Shown piece by piece: positions 1 through 7,882 of a DNA stretch of 55,128 nucleotides. Position 1 is the first letter of the stretch, and the number at the start of each line of letters is the position of its first letter. The stretch spans positions 1 through 55,128 of the forward strand of contig CALWXG010000010.1 of assembly GCA_944385435.1 (NCBI GenBank). Reading direction: 5' to 3'. The position numbers were made by a program, and so were the translations under genes. This stretch comes from an uncultured Oscillospiraceae bacterium (GTDB taxonomy: Bacteria > Bacillota > Clostridia > Oscillospirales > Oscillospiraceae). The notes under the pieces were generated by a model. It was given only the letters and a program-made list of their open reading frames with translations. It was not told where the DNA came from and did no database searches.

Positions 1-279
1 GTTAATGGCTTTGCGGTAGAATACCCGGGCAATGCCCCTGGCCAGGACGCACTTGCCGCCGCAGGACTTCAGGGCCAGGGGGGCGTGCTCCCGGGAGGAG
101 CCGCAGCCGAAGTTGCTCCCCCCCACCACGATGTCGCCGGCCTCCACGGTGGAGGCGAAGGCGGCATCGATATCCTCCATGCAGTGGGAGGCCAGGGACT
201 TTTCATCCGGGGCGTTGAGATACCGGGCGGGGATGATCACGTCAGTATCCACATTATCTCCATATTTGTAAATCTTCAT
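1..279 (-). CDS. leuD: 3-isopropylmalate dehydratase small subunit, 3' end outside window
   Basis: Small (swivel-domain) subunit of isopropylmalate isomerase, which converts 2- to 3-isopropylmalate in leucine synthesis together with LeuC. Ninety-three codons are visible, about 55-60% of the usual 160-165 residues; the rest runs off the left edge. Visible family marks are the N-terminal [16 protein letters not shown] block and the substrate-loop segment [15 protein letters not shown]. The ATG at 279 follows a GAGGGGGTAAG ribosome site and lies 15 nt after the leuC stop, so the two are co-transcribed. The sequence type is the short, clostridial/archaeal LeuD, which overlaps with homoaconitase and dimethylmalate dehydratase small subunits; the exact substrate is inferred. 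Confidence 0.93.
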   Translation of the reverse strand, partial: MKIYKYGDNVDTDVIIPARYLNAPDEKSLASHCMEDIDAAFASTVEAGDIVVGGSNFGCGSSREHAPLALKSCGGKCVLARGIARVFYRKAIN

Positions 280-294
280 CTGTCTTACCCCCTC

Positions 295-1554
295 TTAAAC
301 CTTGGCCGGGTCCGTGACCACACCGGTGATGGCCGAGGCCGCCGCCACGGCGGGGCTGGCCAGGATGATCATGGAGCTGGTGGGACCCATGCGGCCCACA
401 AAATTCCGGTTGGTGGTGGAGATGGCCCATTCATTGTCGCTGAGTACGCCCATATGTCCGCCCAGGCAGGGACCGCAGGTGGGGGTGGACACCGCCGCGC
501 CGGCGTTGATGAAGTCGGCGATCAGGCCCTCAGCCATGGCGTCCAGATAGATCTGCTGGGTGGCGGGGATGACAATGCACCGCACCCCGTCGGCCACCTT
601 TTTGCCCCGGAGAATGGCGGCGGCCTCCCGCAGGTCCTTCAGCCGGCCGTTGGTGCAGGAGCCGATGACCACCTGCTGAATGCTTTTGCCCGCGGCCTCG
701 TCCACCGTTTTGGTGTTGGAGGGCAGATGGGGCAGCGCCACGGTGGGCCGCAGCTGGGACAGATCGATGACGATTTCCCGGGCATACACCGCGTCCGGGT
801 CCGCCGCAAAGGCGGTGTACTCCCGGTCCACTCTGCCCTTCAGATAGGCGATGGTCTGGTCGTCCACCGGGAAGATGCCGTTTTTGGCGCCGGCCTCGAT
901 GGCCATGTTGCAGATGGTGAAGCGGTCGTCCATCTCCAGGCTGGCCACCCCCTCCCCGCAGAACTCCAGGGACTGATACAGCGCTCCGTCCACCCCGATC
1001 ATGCCGATAAGGTGGAGCACCAGGTCCTTTCCGCTGACATAGGGCTGGAACTTGCCCTTCAGCTCCACCTTGATGGCCTGGGGCACCTTGAACCAGGCAG
1101 TGCCGGTGGCCATTCCGGCGGCCATGTCGGTGGACCCCACGCCGGTGGAGAAGGCCCCCAGGGCGCCGTAGGTACAGGTGTGGGAGTCCGCGCCGATGAT
1201 GACCTCTCCAGGGGCGGCAAGCCCCTTCTCCGGGATCAGCGCATGCTCCACTCCCATCTGTCCCACATCATAAAAGTGGGTGATCTGATGCTGCTTCGCA
1301 AAGTCCCGGCACTTCGCGCACAGCTGAGCGGACTTGATGTCCTTGCAGGGGGTGGAGTGATCCAGCACAATGGCGATCCTGTCCCGGTCAAAGACCCGGG
1401 TCAGCCCGGCCTTTTCAAACTCGGTGATGGCCACAGGCGTGGTGATGTCGTTGCCCAGGACCAGATCCAGCTTGCCCTCGATGAGCTGGCCCGCCTCCAC
1501 CTTGTCCAGGCCGGCGGATCTGGCCAGAATTTTCTGTGTCATGGTCATACCCAT
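295..1554 (-). CDS. leuC: 3-isopropylmalate dehydratase large subunit
   Basis: Aconitase-fold large subunit carrying the [4Fe-4S] cluster of isopropylmalate isomerase. The 419-residue product has the cluster cysteines in VIGSCTNGR and PTCGPCLGG, and early residues DHSTPCKD typical of the family. An open frame continues far upstream, but the start at 1554 (MGMTMTQK) is chosen because AAGAAGG precedes it and the upstream extension has no family similarity; ATG codons at 1548 and 1542 are alternatives. It heads the leuCD unit and is divergent from the Crp-type regulator. No convincing leuC promoter was identified in the 102-nt divergent gap. The short 419-residue type also includes 2,3-dimethylmalate dehydratase, so substrate assignment rests on pairing with LeuD. 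Confidence 0.92.
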   Translation of the reverse strand: MGMTMTQKILARSAGLDKVEAGQLIEGKLDLVLGNDITTPVAITEFEKAGLTRVFDRDRIAIVLDHSTPCKDIKSAQLCAKCRDFAKQHQITHFYDVGQMGVEHALIPEKGLAAPGEVIIGADSHTCTYGALGAFSTGVGSTDMAAGMATGTAWFKVPQAIKVELKGKFQPYVSGKDLVLHLIGMIGVDGALYQSLEFCGEGVASLEMDDRFTICNMAIEAGAKNGIFPVDDQTIAYLKGRVDREYTAFAADPDAVYAREIVIDLSQLRPTVALPHLPSNTKTVDEAAGKSIQQVVIGSCTNGRLKDLREAAAILRGKKVADGVRCIVIPATQQIYLDAMAEGLIADFINAGAAVSTPTCGPCLGGHMGVLSDNEWAISTTNRNFVGRMGPTSSMIILASPAVAAASAITGVVTDPAKV

Positions 1555-1603
1555 GGTAGTACCTTCTTTCTGCGGTCTTGATACCCGTAGTATGACAGAA
1601 CCC

Positions 1604-1633
1604 TTGCAAAAAGAATGTAAACTATGATACAAT
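1604..1633 (+). promoter_or_regulatory. Probable sigma-A promoter of the Crp-type gene
   Basis: TTGCAA at 1604-1609 and TACAAT at 1628-1633 are separated by 18 nt, ahead of the GGAAGGAGG ribosome site at 1641. The leader would be very short. The -35 element lies in CCCTTGCAAAAA, a 12-mer also present at the oad promoter (2571-2582). Confidence 0.5.
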
Positions 1634-1656
1634 CTGGGCCGGAAGGAGGCGGTTTT

Positions 1657-2271
1657 ATGCCGATCTGGGACCTGCTGGGAGAAGGTCGCCCGCCAAAGCA
1701 GTACAGCGCGGGGCAACTCATCTATCTTCAGGGCACACAGCCGGAGTGTTTTTACTATCTGAAGGAGGGGGAGGCACGCAGTTTTATCAGCCTGGACTCC
1801 GGGGAAGAGCGGATCCTCACGGTGCACCGGGCCGGCGACCTCATGGGAGAGGCCTCTTTTTTCGACAACTGCCCCCGGGTGTCCTCCGCCGTGGCGGTGA
1901 GTGCCTGTCTGGTGTTCTCCGTGGACCGGCCGCAGCTGGACGCGGTGTTTCTCCGCCACCCGGAGCTGGCCCTGCCCATGCTGCAGTATCTGGCCCGGAC
2001 GGTGCGGATTCTGTCCCACCACGTGGGCAGCGCCTCCCTGCCCGCCCGGCAGCGGATTGCCCGCTACCTGCTGGACCAGCCCGTGGGTCCGGACGGCACC
2101 CTGTCCTGCACCCACGAGGAGATCGGCCAGGGCGTGGGAGTCAGCCGGGTGACGGTGAGCCGGGTACTGGGACAGCTGGACCGGGAAGGCATGCTCGCCA
2201 CCGGGTACGGCACACTTCGGCTGCTGAACCCGGACCGTCTGCGGCGCATTGCCCAGCCCATGTTCGACTGA
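1657..2271 (+). CDS. Crp/Fnr-family transcriptional regulator
   Basis: A 204-residue cyclic-nucleotide-binding-fold regulator. The N-terminal beta-barrel contains [15 protein letters not shown], resembling the phosphate-binding-cassette position of the family. The C-terminal winged helix-turn-helix is near residues 148-180, with recognition-helix sequence [13 protein letters not shown]. The ATG at 1657 is preferred over the upstream ATG at 1624 because GGAAGGAGG stands 7 nt before it. There is no clustered N-terminal Cys quartet, so it is not a classical Fnr oxygen sensor; effector and targets are unknown. It sits between divergent leuCD and the downstream oad operon, so either could be a target; this is inference only. 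A terminator follows. Confidence 0.85.
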   Translation: MPIWDLLGEGRPPKQYSAGQLIYLQGTQPECFYYLKEGEARSFISLDSGEERILTVHRAGDLMGEASFFDNCPRVSSAVAVSACLVFSVDRPQLDAVFLRHPELALPMLQYLARTVRILSHHVGSASLPARQRIARYLLDQPVGPDGTLSCTHEEIGQGVGVSRVTVSRVLGQLDREGMLATGYGTLRLLNPDRLRRIAQPMFD

Positions 2272-2301
2272 TCTGCTTGCCTCAAACTTCCAGGCAGCAG
2301 G

Positions 2302-2341
2302 CTGCGCAGCGCCGGCCGCCTGAAATTGCTGCGCGGTTTTT
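2302..2341 (+). terminator. Intrinsic terminator after the Crp-type gene
   Basis: A 9-bp stem (2302-2310 with 2328-2336, GC-rich, one G-U pair) is followed by TTTTT at 2337-2341. It lies 31 nt past the stop codon. Confidence 0.65.
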
Positions 2342-2573
2342 GTGCCCACATGTCCGGCAGGCCGGCATCCGCATCACCGCAGATTCAGAAATTCGTTTCT
2401 GGTACATTCAGCCCCTCCGGCAACGGTTTGCACCTCCTCTTTTGCAGGCTCGGCTTCTCTTCCCTGCATTTTTGCCGTTCCGCCGGGAGGCTATGGCTGG
2501 AATTTCCGCTGAGAGGACTTCCCTGTCTCCCCTCTGGCTATACTATGTTTTATAAAGATCGGCGATTTGTCCC
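2342..2573. other. Non-coding gap, nothing recognised
   Basis: Between the terminator and the oad promoter. Short open frames here lack ribosome sites and family similarity. Pyrimidine-rich on the plus strand. No riboswitch or RNA gene was recognised. Confidence 0.5.
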
Positions 2574-2601
2574 TTGCAAAAACTGAGATTTATGGTATCA
2601 T
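2574..2601 (+). promoter_or_regulatory. Probable sigma-A promoter of the decarboxylase operon
   Basis: TTGCAA (2574-2579) and TATCAT (2596-2601) are 16 nt apart. The leader to the TTG start at 2693 would be about 85 nt. The sequence CCCTTGCAAAAA around the -35 repeats that at 1601-1612. Confidence 0.55.
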
Positions 2602-2692
2602 GTGAACTGTGCGTTTTGGATTTTCGACAAGAAACGCATGAAACGAATCCTTGTTTATTGTATATCTTGCAACATGTAAGGAGTGAACCCAT

Positions 2693-4069
2693 TTGAAAAT
2701 CCATGTCACGGAAACCGTTCTGCGGGACGCAAACCAGTCCCTGATCGCCACGCGGATGCCCCTGAAGGATTTTGAGGGAATTCTGGACGTGATGGACCAG
2801 GCCGGGTACACCTCTCTGGAATGCTGGGGCGGAGCCACCTTTGACTCCTGCCTGCGCTATCTGGATGAGGATCCCTGGGAACGTCTGCGGACCATCCGCC
2901 GCCACGTGAAAAACACCAAGCTGCAGATGCTCCTGCGCGGGCAGAACATTCTGGGATACAAACACTACCCTGACGACATCGTCCGGAGATTTGTCCGCAA
3001 GTCGGTGGAAAACGGCATCGACGTCATCCGGATTTTTGACGCGCTGAACGATTTGCGCAATATTGAGGTGGCTGTGGACGAGGCCATCCGCGCCGGGGCC
3101 CAGGTCCAGGGCGCACTGTGCTATACCACCAGCCCGATCCACACGCTGGATACGTTTGTGGACCTGGGCCGGCAGCTGGAGAAAATGGGCTGCCACAGCG
3201 TCTGCATCAAGGACATGGCGGGCATCATGACGCCAAAAGTTGCCTATGACCTGGTCTCCGCCCTGAAGCAGAACATCAGGCTGCCCATCGTGGTGCACAC
3301 CCACTGCACCACCGGTCTTGGCCCCATGACCCTGCTCAAGGCGGCTGAGGCGGGCGCGGACACCATCGACTGCGCCATCTCCTGCTTCTCCGGCGGCACC
3401 TCCCAGCCGCCCACGGAATCCCTGCACTATGCGCTCAAGGAAATGGGGATCGACACCGGGCTGAAGGAGCCTGTCCTCAAACAGATCAACGACTACTTCA
3501 AGCCCATCCACGCCCGGGCGCTGGACAGTGGCCTGCTCAATCCCATCGTGATGAATACAGAGACCGATGCCCTGGTCTATCAGATCCCCGGCGGCATGCT
3601 CTCCAATCTGGTGGCCCAGCTGAAGGTACAGAACGCCCTGGACCGGCTGCCGGAGGTGCTGGAGGAGACGCCCCGGGTCCGGGAAGATCTGGGCTATCCC
3701 CCGCTGGTGACTCCGTCCAGTCAGATGGTGGGCGTCCAGGCAGTGGCCAACGTGCTGGCCGGCGAGCGGTACAAAAACGTCTCCAAGGAGATCAAGGCCT
3801 ATCTGCGGGGCGAATACGGCCGGGCGCCCGGGGCCGTCAATGAGGCGCTGCGCAAGCAGGTGCTGGGCGACGAGCCGGTGATCGAAGGGCGCTTTGCCGA
3901 TACGCTGGAGCCGGAGTACGAAAAGGTCCGGGCTGAGATCGGGGATCTGGCCCGCAGTGAAGAAGATGTCCTGTCCTATGCGCTGTTCCCGGTGGTGGCC
4001 GAAAAGTTCTTCCAGAACCGGCTGGAGAAGGAGAGCCACACCGTGACCTACTCCATCCGGAAGGCGTAG
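2693..4069 (+). CDS. oadA: Oxaloacetate decarboxylase-type carboxyltransferase, alpha subunit
   Basis: Cytoplasmic carboxyltransferase subunit of a membrane biotin-dependent decarboxylase; it moves CO2 from oxaloacetate (or a related acid) to the biotin of a carrier protein. The 458-residue product has the HMGL-like TIM-barrel with LRDANQSL near the N-terminus, the carboxylated-lysine region IKDMAGIMTP and metal-binding HTHCTTG, followed by the conserved PYC/OadA C-terminal domain. It ends without a biotinyl domain, which is encoded separately at 4424. Translation starts at a TTG at 2693, set by AAGGAG at 2678; no in-frame ATG precedes the catalytic motif. It is the first gene of a five-gene operon. 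Pyruvate carboxylase subunit B is the main alternative; the neighbouring beta subunit favours the sodium pump. Confidence 0.92.
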   Translation: MKIHVTETVLRDANQSLIATRMPLKDFEGILDVMDQAGYTSLECWGGATFDSCLRYLDEDPWERLRTIRRHVKNTKLQMLLRGQNILGYKHYPDDIVRRFVRKSVENGIDVIRIFDALNDLRNIEVAVDEAIRAGAQVQGALCYTTSPIHTLDTFVDLGRQLEKMGCHSVCIKDMAGIMTPKVAYDLVSALKQNIRLPIVVHTHCTTGLGPMTLLKAAEAGADTIDCAISCFSGGTSQPPTESLHYALKEMGIDTGLKEPVLKQINDYFKPIHARALDSGLLNPIVMNTETDALVYQIPGGMLSNLVAQLKVQNALDRLPEVLEETPRVREDLGYPPLVTPSSQMVGVQAVANVLAGERYKNVSKEIKAYLRGEYGRAPGAVNEALRKQVLGDEPVIEGRFADTLEPEYEKVRAEIGDLARSEEDVLSYALFPVVAEKFFQNRLEKESHTVTYSIRKA

Positions 4070-4079
4070 GTGATGCGGC

Positions 4080-4406
4080 ATGGATAGAAGTATTGCTGAA
4101 ACTCTGGGCTTGTCCGAAGTCGGCGTAATCCTTGTGCTGGTTGTGATCGCCATTGCCCTGGCTGTGATCACCCGCGTGGTGACCGCAAAGCGGAAGCAGG
4201 CAGAGCAGGCGCACAGCGCCCGGCCTGCACAGCCGGTTCCCGAACCTGCTCCGGCACAGCCCGCCGCTTCCGGGGCCCCCATCGTCGCTCAGTGCAGGCT
4301 GACCAATTGTGACGATGCCACCGCCGCGCTGATCATTGCCATTGTGGCGGACAGCCTGGGGGAGGAATTCAACGGCATGCAGGTCACATCCATCAAGCAA
4401 ATCTGA
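4080..4406 (+). CDS. oadG: OadG-like gamma subunit of the decarboxylase
   Basis: A 108-residue protein with one N-terminal membrane helix (about residues 14-34, VGVILVLVVIAIALAVI), a Pro/Ala-rich linker and a small C-terminal domain. This matches the gamma subunit that anchors the carboxyltransferase to the membrane beta subunit and stabilises the complex. It begins 10 nt after oadA and is followed by the biotin carrier. OadG proteins are poorly conserved, so the call depends on topology and operon position. Confidence 0.8.
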   Translation: MDRSIAETLGLSEVGVILVLVVIAIALAVITRVVTAKRKQAEQAHSARPAQPVPEPAPAQPAASGAPIVAQCRLTNCDDATAALIIAIVADSLGEEFNGMQVTSIKQI

Positions 4407-4423
4407 GGCCGGAGGAGATCAAT

Positions 4424-4861
4424 ATGAAATACATTGTGACATTGAACGGTAAAAACTATGAGGTGGAGGTGGACAAGGCGCAGGCGGTGCTGCTCAATGT
4501 AACCGATGCCCCTGCCCCCGCGGTCCAGCCCGCACCCTCCGCGCCGGCCCCCGCCCCCGCGGTCCAGCCCGCACCCTCCGCGCCGGCCCCCGCCCCTGCG
4601 GCTGCCCAGCCCGCTCCCGCTCCGGCCGCCCCGCAGGCGCATGTCGCCGGGGAAGAGATCAAGGCCCCCATGCCCGGCACCATTGTGGCGGTGAAAGTTG
4701 CCCCGGGCACTCCGGTGAAAAACGGGCAGGTCCTGGTGGTGCTGGAGGCCATGAAGATGGAAAATGAGATCGTGGCCCCCCATGATGCCACCGTGGCTCA
4801 GGTCCTGGTCTCCCAGGGCGCCAGTGTGGAATCCGGCGTGCCCCTGGTCATTCTCAACTGA
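4424..4861 (+). CDS. Biotin carrier protein of the decarboxylase
   Basis: A 145-residue biotinyl carrier. The C-terminal biotinyl/lipoyl domain (about residues 75-145) carries the attachment motif EAMKMEN with the biotinylated Lys. Residues 27-74 form a flexible Pro/Ala linker built from two near-identical 13-residue units plus a degenerate third (see the repeat at 4514). In many organisms this domain is fused to the alpha or gamma subunit; here it is free. AGGAG precedes the ATG at 4424. It shuttles the carboxyl group from OadA to OadB. Confidence 0.92.
   Translation: MKYIVTLNGKNYEVEVDKAQAVLLNVTDAPAPAVQPAPSAPAPAPAVQPAPSAPAPAPAAAQPAPAPAAPQAHVAGEEIKAPMPGTIVAVKVAPGTPVKNGQVLVVLEAMKMENEIVAPHDATVAQVLVSQGASVESGVPLVILN
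4514..4591 (+). repeat. 39-bp direct tandem repeat coding the biotin-carrier linker
   Basis: Two copies (4514-4552 and 4553-4591), each encoding 13 residues of the type APAPAVQPAPSAP. The in-frame unit allows linker-length change by slippage without a frameshift. Confidence 0.85.
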
Positions 4862-4894
4862 GACCGGCCATCTCGAGAAAGGGAGTGTAACACT

Positions 4895-6043
4895 TTGGAA
4901 TTCCTGCTTTCCGGACTTCTCGCCATCACATGGCAGCAGCTGATTATGTATGTCATCGGCGGAGTCCTGATCTATCTTGCCCTGAAAAAAGGGTTCGAAC
5001 CGGCCCTGCTCATGCCCATGGGGTTCGGCGCGATCCTGGTCAACCTGCCCTTTTCCGGCGTCCTGGATCAGACCCTGCAGGGCGGCATTGAGTCCAACGG
5101 CATCATTCAATGGCTGTTTGAGACCACCATTGAGGCCTCGGAAGCCCTGCCCATCCTGCTGTTCATCGGCATCGGAGCCATGATCGACTTCGGCCCCCTG
5201 CTGTCCAATCCCAAGATGATGGTCTTCGGCGCGGCCGCTCAGTTCGGCATCTTTTTCTCCCTGATGGTCGCCACCATGATGGGCTTTGACCTGCTGGATG
5301 CCGCCTCCATTGCCAGTGTGGCTGCTGCGGACGGCCCCACTGCCCTGCTGGTGTCCCAGATCTTCAAGTCCAAATATGTGGGCGCCATCGCCGTGGCCGC
5401 CTACTCCTACATGGCTCTGGTCCCCATTGTACAGCCTTTCGCCATCAAGCTGGTGACCACCAGGAAGGAGCGCCTGATCCGCATGCCCTACAACCCGCGG
5501 AACATCTCCAAGACCACCCGGATCCTCTTCCCCATCATCGTCACCATCATCGCCGGGCTCATCGCCCCCATGTCCGTCTCCCTGGTGGGCTTTCTCATGT
5601 TCGGCAATCTGCTGCGGGAGTGCGGGGTGCTCAACTCCCTGTCCCAGACCGCTCAGAATGAGTTTGCCAACATCATCACCCTGCTGCTGGGCCTGACCAT
5701 CTCCTTCTCCATGAAGGCGGAACAGTTTGTCAATCTGGAAACCATCCTCATCATGTGCCTGGGCCTGCTGGGCTTTGTGATGGATACCATCGGCGGCGTG
5801 CTGTGCGCCAAGATCATGAACCTGTTCCTCCCCCAGGGGAAGAAGATCAACCCCATGATCGGCGGGGCCGGCATCTCCGCGTTCCCCATGTCCGCCCGGG
5901 TGATCCAGAAGATGGCCCTGAAAGAGGACAACCAGAACCATCTGCTGATGCACGCCATCGGAGCCAATGTCTCAGGTCAGATCGGCTCCGTGCTGGCCGG
6001 CGGCATCCTGCTCAACCTCATCCCCGTACTGATCGGAGGGTAA
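4895..6043 (+). CDS. oadB: Sodium-translocating decarboxylase beta subunit
   Basis: Polytopic membrane subunit that decarboxylates carboxybiotin and exports Na+. The 382-residue product is hydrophobic throughout. It carries the family stretches GFGAILVNLPFSG, the conserved pore segment DGPTALLVSQ and the C-terminal GGAGISAFPMSARV, then NHLLMHAIGANVSGQIGS. Translation starts at TTG (4895) after AAAGGGAGTG, the second TTG start in this operon. Length is normal for the short OadB form. It follows the biotin carrier by 33 nt. Glutaconyl-CoA and methylmalonyl-CoA decarboxylase beta subunits are homologous, but the alpha subunit here is of the oxaloacetate type. Confidence 0.93.
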   Translation: MEFLLSGLLAITWQQLIMYVIGGVLIYLALKKGFEPALLMPMGFGAILVNLPFSGVLDQTLQGGIESNGIIQWLFETTIEASEALPILLFIGIGAMIDFGPLLSNPKMMVFGAAAQFGIFFSLMVATMMGFDLLDAASIASVAAADGPTALLVSQIFKSKYVGAIAVAAYSYMALVPIVQPFAIKLVTTRKERLIRMPYNPRNISKTTRILFPIIVTIIAGLIAPMSVSLVGFLMFGNLLRECGVLNSLSQTAQNEFANIITLLLGLTISFSMKAEQFVNLETILIMCLGLLGFVMDTIGGVLCAKIMNLFLPQGKKINPMIGGAGISAFPMSARVIQKMALKEDNQNHLLMHAIGANVSGQIGSVLAGGILLNLIPVLIGG

Positions 6044-6049
6044 CTGACT

Positions 6050-6193
6050 ATGGAAAATGTACTCATCTCACTGGAAGTGATGGGCCTGGGTATGCTGGGT
6101 ATCTTTGTGGTGATTCTGGTCATCATCGGCATTGTCAGCGTACTGACCCGGCTCAGCCGGCCCAAGCCAGACGAGGACCAAAATTCCCGCTGA
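6050..6193 (+). CDS. Small single-helix membrane protein, second OadG-like subunit
   Basis: A 47-residue frame that begins with ATG six nucleotides after the oadB stop and ends just before the operon terminator. It encodes one strong membrane helix (about residues 11-34, with MLGIFVVILVIIGIVSVL) and a charged tail ending RPKPDEDQNSR. Position and topology resemble a minimal gamma subunit, though it lacks the C-terminal domain of the gene at 4080. There is no strong ribosome site, so translation is probably coupled to oadB. Function is inferred; it could stabilise the beta subunit. Confidence 0.65.
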   Translation: MENVLISLEVMGLGMLGIFVVILVIIGIVSVLTRLSRPKPDEDQNSR

Positions 6194-6214
6194 GCGCCTG
6201 ACCGCACACATCAG

Positions 6215-6254
6215 AATTCCCGGAAGTGCACCGCCGCACTTCCGGGAATTTTTC
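6215..6254 (+). terminator. Strong terminator of the decarboxylase operon
   Basis: A perfect 15-bp stem (6215-6229 with 6236-6250) with a 6-nt loop is followed by TTT. It lies between the operon and the convergent spoIVA gene and may act in both directions. Confidence 0.85.
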
Positions 6255-6264
6255 TGTCCCGCAT

Positions 6265-7743
6265 TCACAGAATGATGCAAATCAGTCCGCCGGAGCCCTC
6301 GTTGATGATGCGCTCCAGCGTCTCCCGCAATTTTTCCCTGGCGTCCTCCGGCATCCGTTTGAGCTTGCTCTGCAGGTCCTCTCCCACCAGCTCGTGGAAG
6401 GACCGTCCGAAGATGTTGGAGTCCCAGATTTTCCCGGTGTCCCCCTCGAATTGCCGCAGCAGATAGTCCACCATCTCCTCCGACTGCTTTTCCGTCCCCA
6501 TGATGGGGGACAGCTCGGTCTTGATCTCCGCCTTCATCATGTGGATGGAGGGCGCCGCGGCCTTCAGGCGCACGCCATACCGTCCTCCCTGCTTGACAAT
6601 CTCCGGCTCTTCCAGCACCATCTCCTCCGGGTCCGGCATGACAATCCCATACCCGGAGGACTCCACCTGGGCCAGGGCCGCCTCCACCTTCTGATAGCTG
6701 CGCTTCATGGCGGCCAGCTGGGTCAGCTGGGCGATCAGGTCCCCGTCGTCCACAATGGTCAGCCCGCACTGCTCCGACACCGTGGTGTAGAACAGGCTGC
6801 GGGGCAATTCCAGTGTGGCGGTGACCACTCCGCTGCCCATGTCCATTTTATTGAGCGCAGCGGAGCTGACTTCCTCCCGTTCCGCCATGGCGCTCACCGC
6901 GTGTTCCGCATCCCGGATGCGCCGCAGGCCGGCGGTCTCCTCCCGGATCATGGCGTACAGGCCGCTCTTGATGGGGTGATCGAAGGGCAGCACATCCACC
7001 CAGGCCGGCAGGTAGAGATTCAGCTGCTTCATGGGGAATTCCCGCAGTACCCCGCGGATGATCTCGCTGACGCCGTTTTCATCCAGGGTCAGGCAGTTGA
7101 CCGCAAGGCAGGTGACGTTGTACCGCTCTGCCAGCTCGGCCCGGATCCCCTGTGCCCGTTCACTGTAGGGCTGGGCGCAGTTGAGCAGCACCACAAACGG
7201 TTTTCCCAGCTCCTTCAGCTCAGTGATGACCCGCTCCTCCGCCTCCAGGTAGTCCTCCCGGGGAATATCCGTCACGCTCCCGTCCGTGGTCACCACAATG
7301 CCGATGGTGGAGTGATCGGTGATCACCTTCCTGGTGCCGAATTCCGCCGCCTGGGTCATGGGAATCTCATGGTCAAACCACGGCGTGGTCACCATACGGG
7401 GCAATTCCCCGTCAAATTGACCCAGGGCGCTGGGCACCATATACCCCACGCAGTCAATCAACCGGACCGAGAAGGTACTGCCGTCCTCCATCGCCATGAC
7501 CACCGCGTCCTCCGGCACGAACTTCGGCTCCGCCGTCATCACCACCCGCCCGGACCCGCTCTGAGGCAGTTCATCCCTGGCCCGGTCCCTCACATAGGTA
7601 TTTTCAATCTTGGGCAGGACCAGGGTCTCCATGAACCGTTTGATAAACGTGGACTTCCCGGTCCGGACCGGTCCCACCACACCGATATAAATATCGCCCT
7701 GGGTCCGCTGCGCAATCTCCTCATACAGCCTGTGGTTTTCCAA
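6265..7743 (-). CDS. spoIVA: Stage IV sporulation protein A (coat morphogenetic ATPase)
   Basis: SpoIVA is an ATPase that polymerises on the outer forespore membrane to form the basement layer on which the spore coat assembles. The 492-residue product has the family length, an N-terminal Walker A (GVVGPVRTGKST, residues 22-33) and a C-terminus rich in hydrophobics ending GGLICIIL, as in the membrane-contacting C-terminus of the family. The start is a TTG at 7743 preceded by GAGGAGGT. It has its own sigma-E promoter (7775-7803) and lies downstream of sipL and spoVM, which encode its two direct partners. It converges on the oad terminator. Confidence 0.97.
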   Translation of the reverse strand: MENHRLYEEIAQRTQGDIYIGVVGPVRTGKSTFIKRFMETLVLPKIENTYVRDRARDELPQSGSGRVVMTAEPKFVPEDAVVMAMEDGSTFSVRLIDCVGYMVPSALGQFDGELPRMVTTPWFDHEIPMTQAAEFGTRKVITDHSTIGIVVTTDGSVTDIPREDYLEAEERVITELKELGKPFVVLLNCAQPYSERAQGIRAELAERYNVTCLAVNCLTLDENGVSEIIRGVLREFPMKQLNLYLPAWVDVLPFDHPIKSGLYAMIREETAGLRRIRDAEHAVSAMAEREEVSSAALNKMDMGSGVVTATLELPRSLFYTTVSEQCGLTIVDDGDLIAQLTQLAAMKRSYQKVEAALAQVESSGYGIVMPDPEEMVLEEPEIVKQGGRYGVRLKAAAPSIHMMKAEIKTELSPIMGTEKQSEEMVDYLLRQFEGDTGKIWDSNIFGRSFHELVGEDLQSKLKRMPEDAREKLRETLERIINEGSGGLICIIL

Positions 7744-7774
7744 AGCAACTACCTCCTCGCCCCTGTTTGTTCCA

Positions 7775-7803
7775 TGTGTATGGGGATAAGCTCTGGAATA
7801 TGA
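7775..7803 (-). promoter_or_regulatory. Sigma-E promoter of spoIVA
   Basis: On the minus strand TCATATT (7797-7803) and CATACACA (7775-7782) are separated by 14 nt, matching sigma-E consensus KMATATT-N14-CATACAHT in all but the last base. Transcription would start about 25 nt before the TTG start. Confidence 0.85.
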
Positions 7804-7839
7804 CAGGCTGTCTGCCCCTGCTCCCGCAATTTTACACAG

Positions 7840-7875
7840 GAAAAACTCCTGATGCGGGTTTGCCGCGTCAGGAGT
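7840..7875 (-). terminator. Terminator after sipL
   Basis: A 13-bp stem with one mismatch (7845-7857 with 7863-7875), followed on the minus strand by a U run (7841-7844). It isolates sipL from spoIVA. Confidence 0.75.
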
Positions 7876-7882
7876 CTGTCCT

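Noticed and set aside
85-1581. Long plus-strand open frame antisense to leuC
   Set aside because: Composition is a GC-rich shadow of leuC (His/Gly-rich), with no ribosome site and no family similarity.
1555-1656. leuC promoter or leucine-responsive leader
   Set aside because: Only weak minus-strand boxes with poor spacing (TTGCAA about 19 nt from GTATCA); no T-box or leader-peptide pattern.
1555-2349. N-terminal extension of the leuC frame across the Crp-type gene
   Set aside because: The extension is antisense to a real gene on the plus strand, and a good start with a ribosome site exists at 1554.
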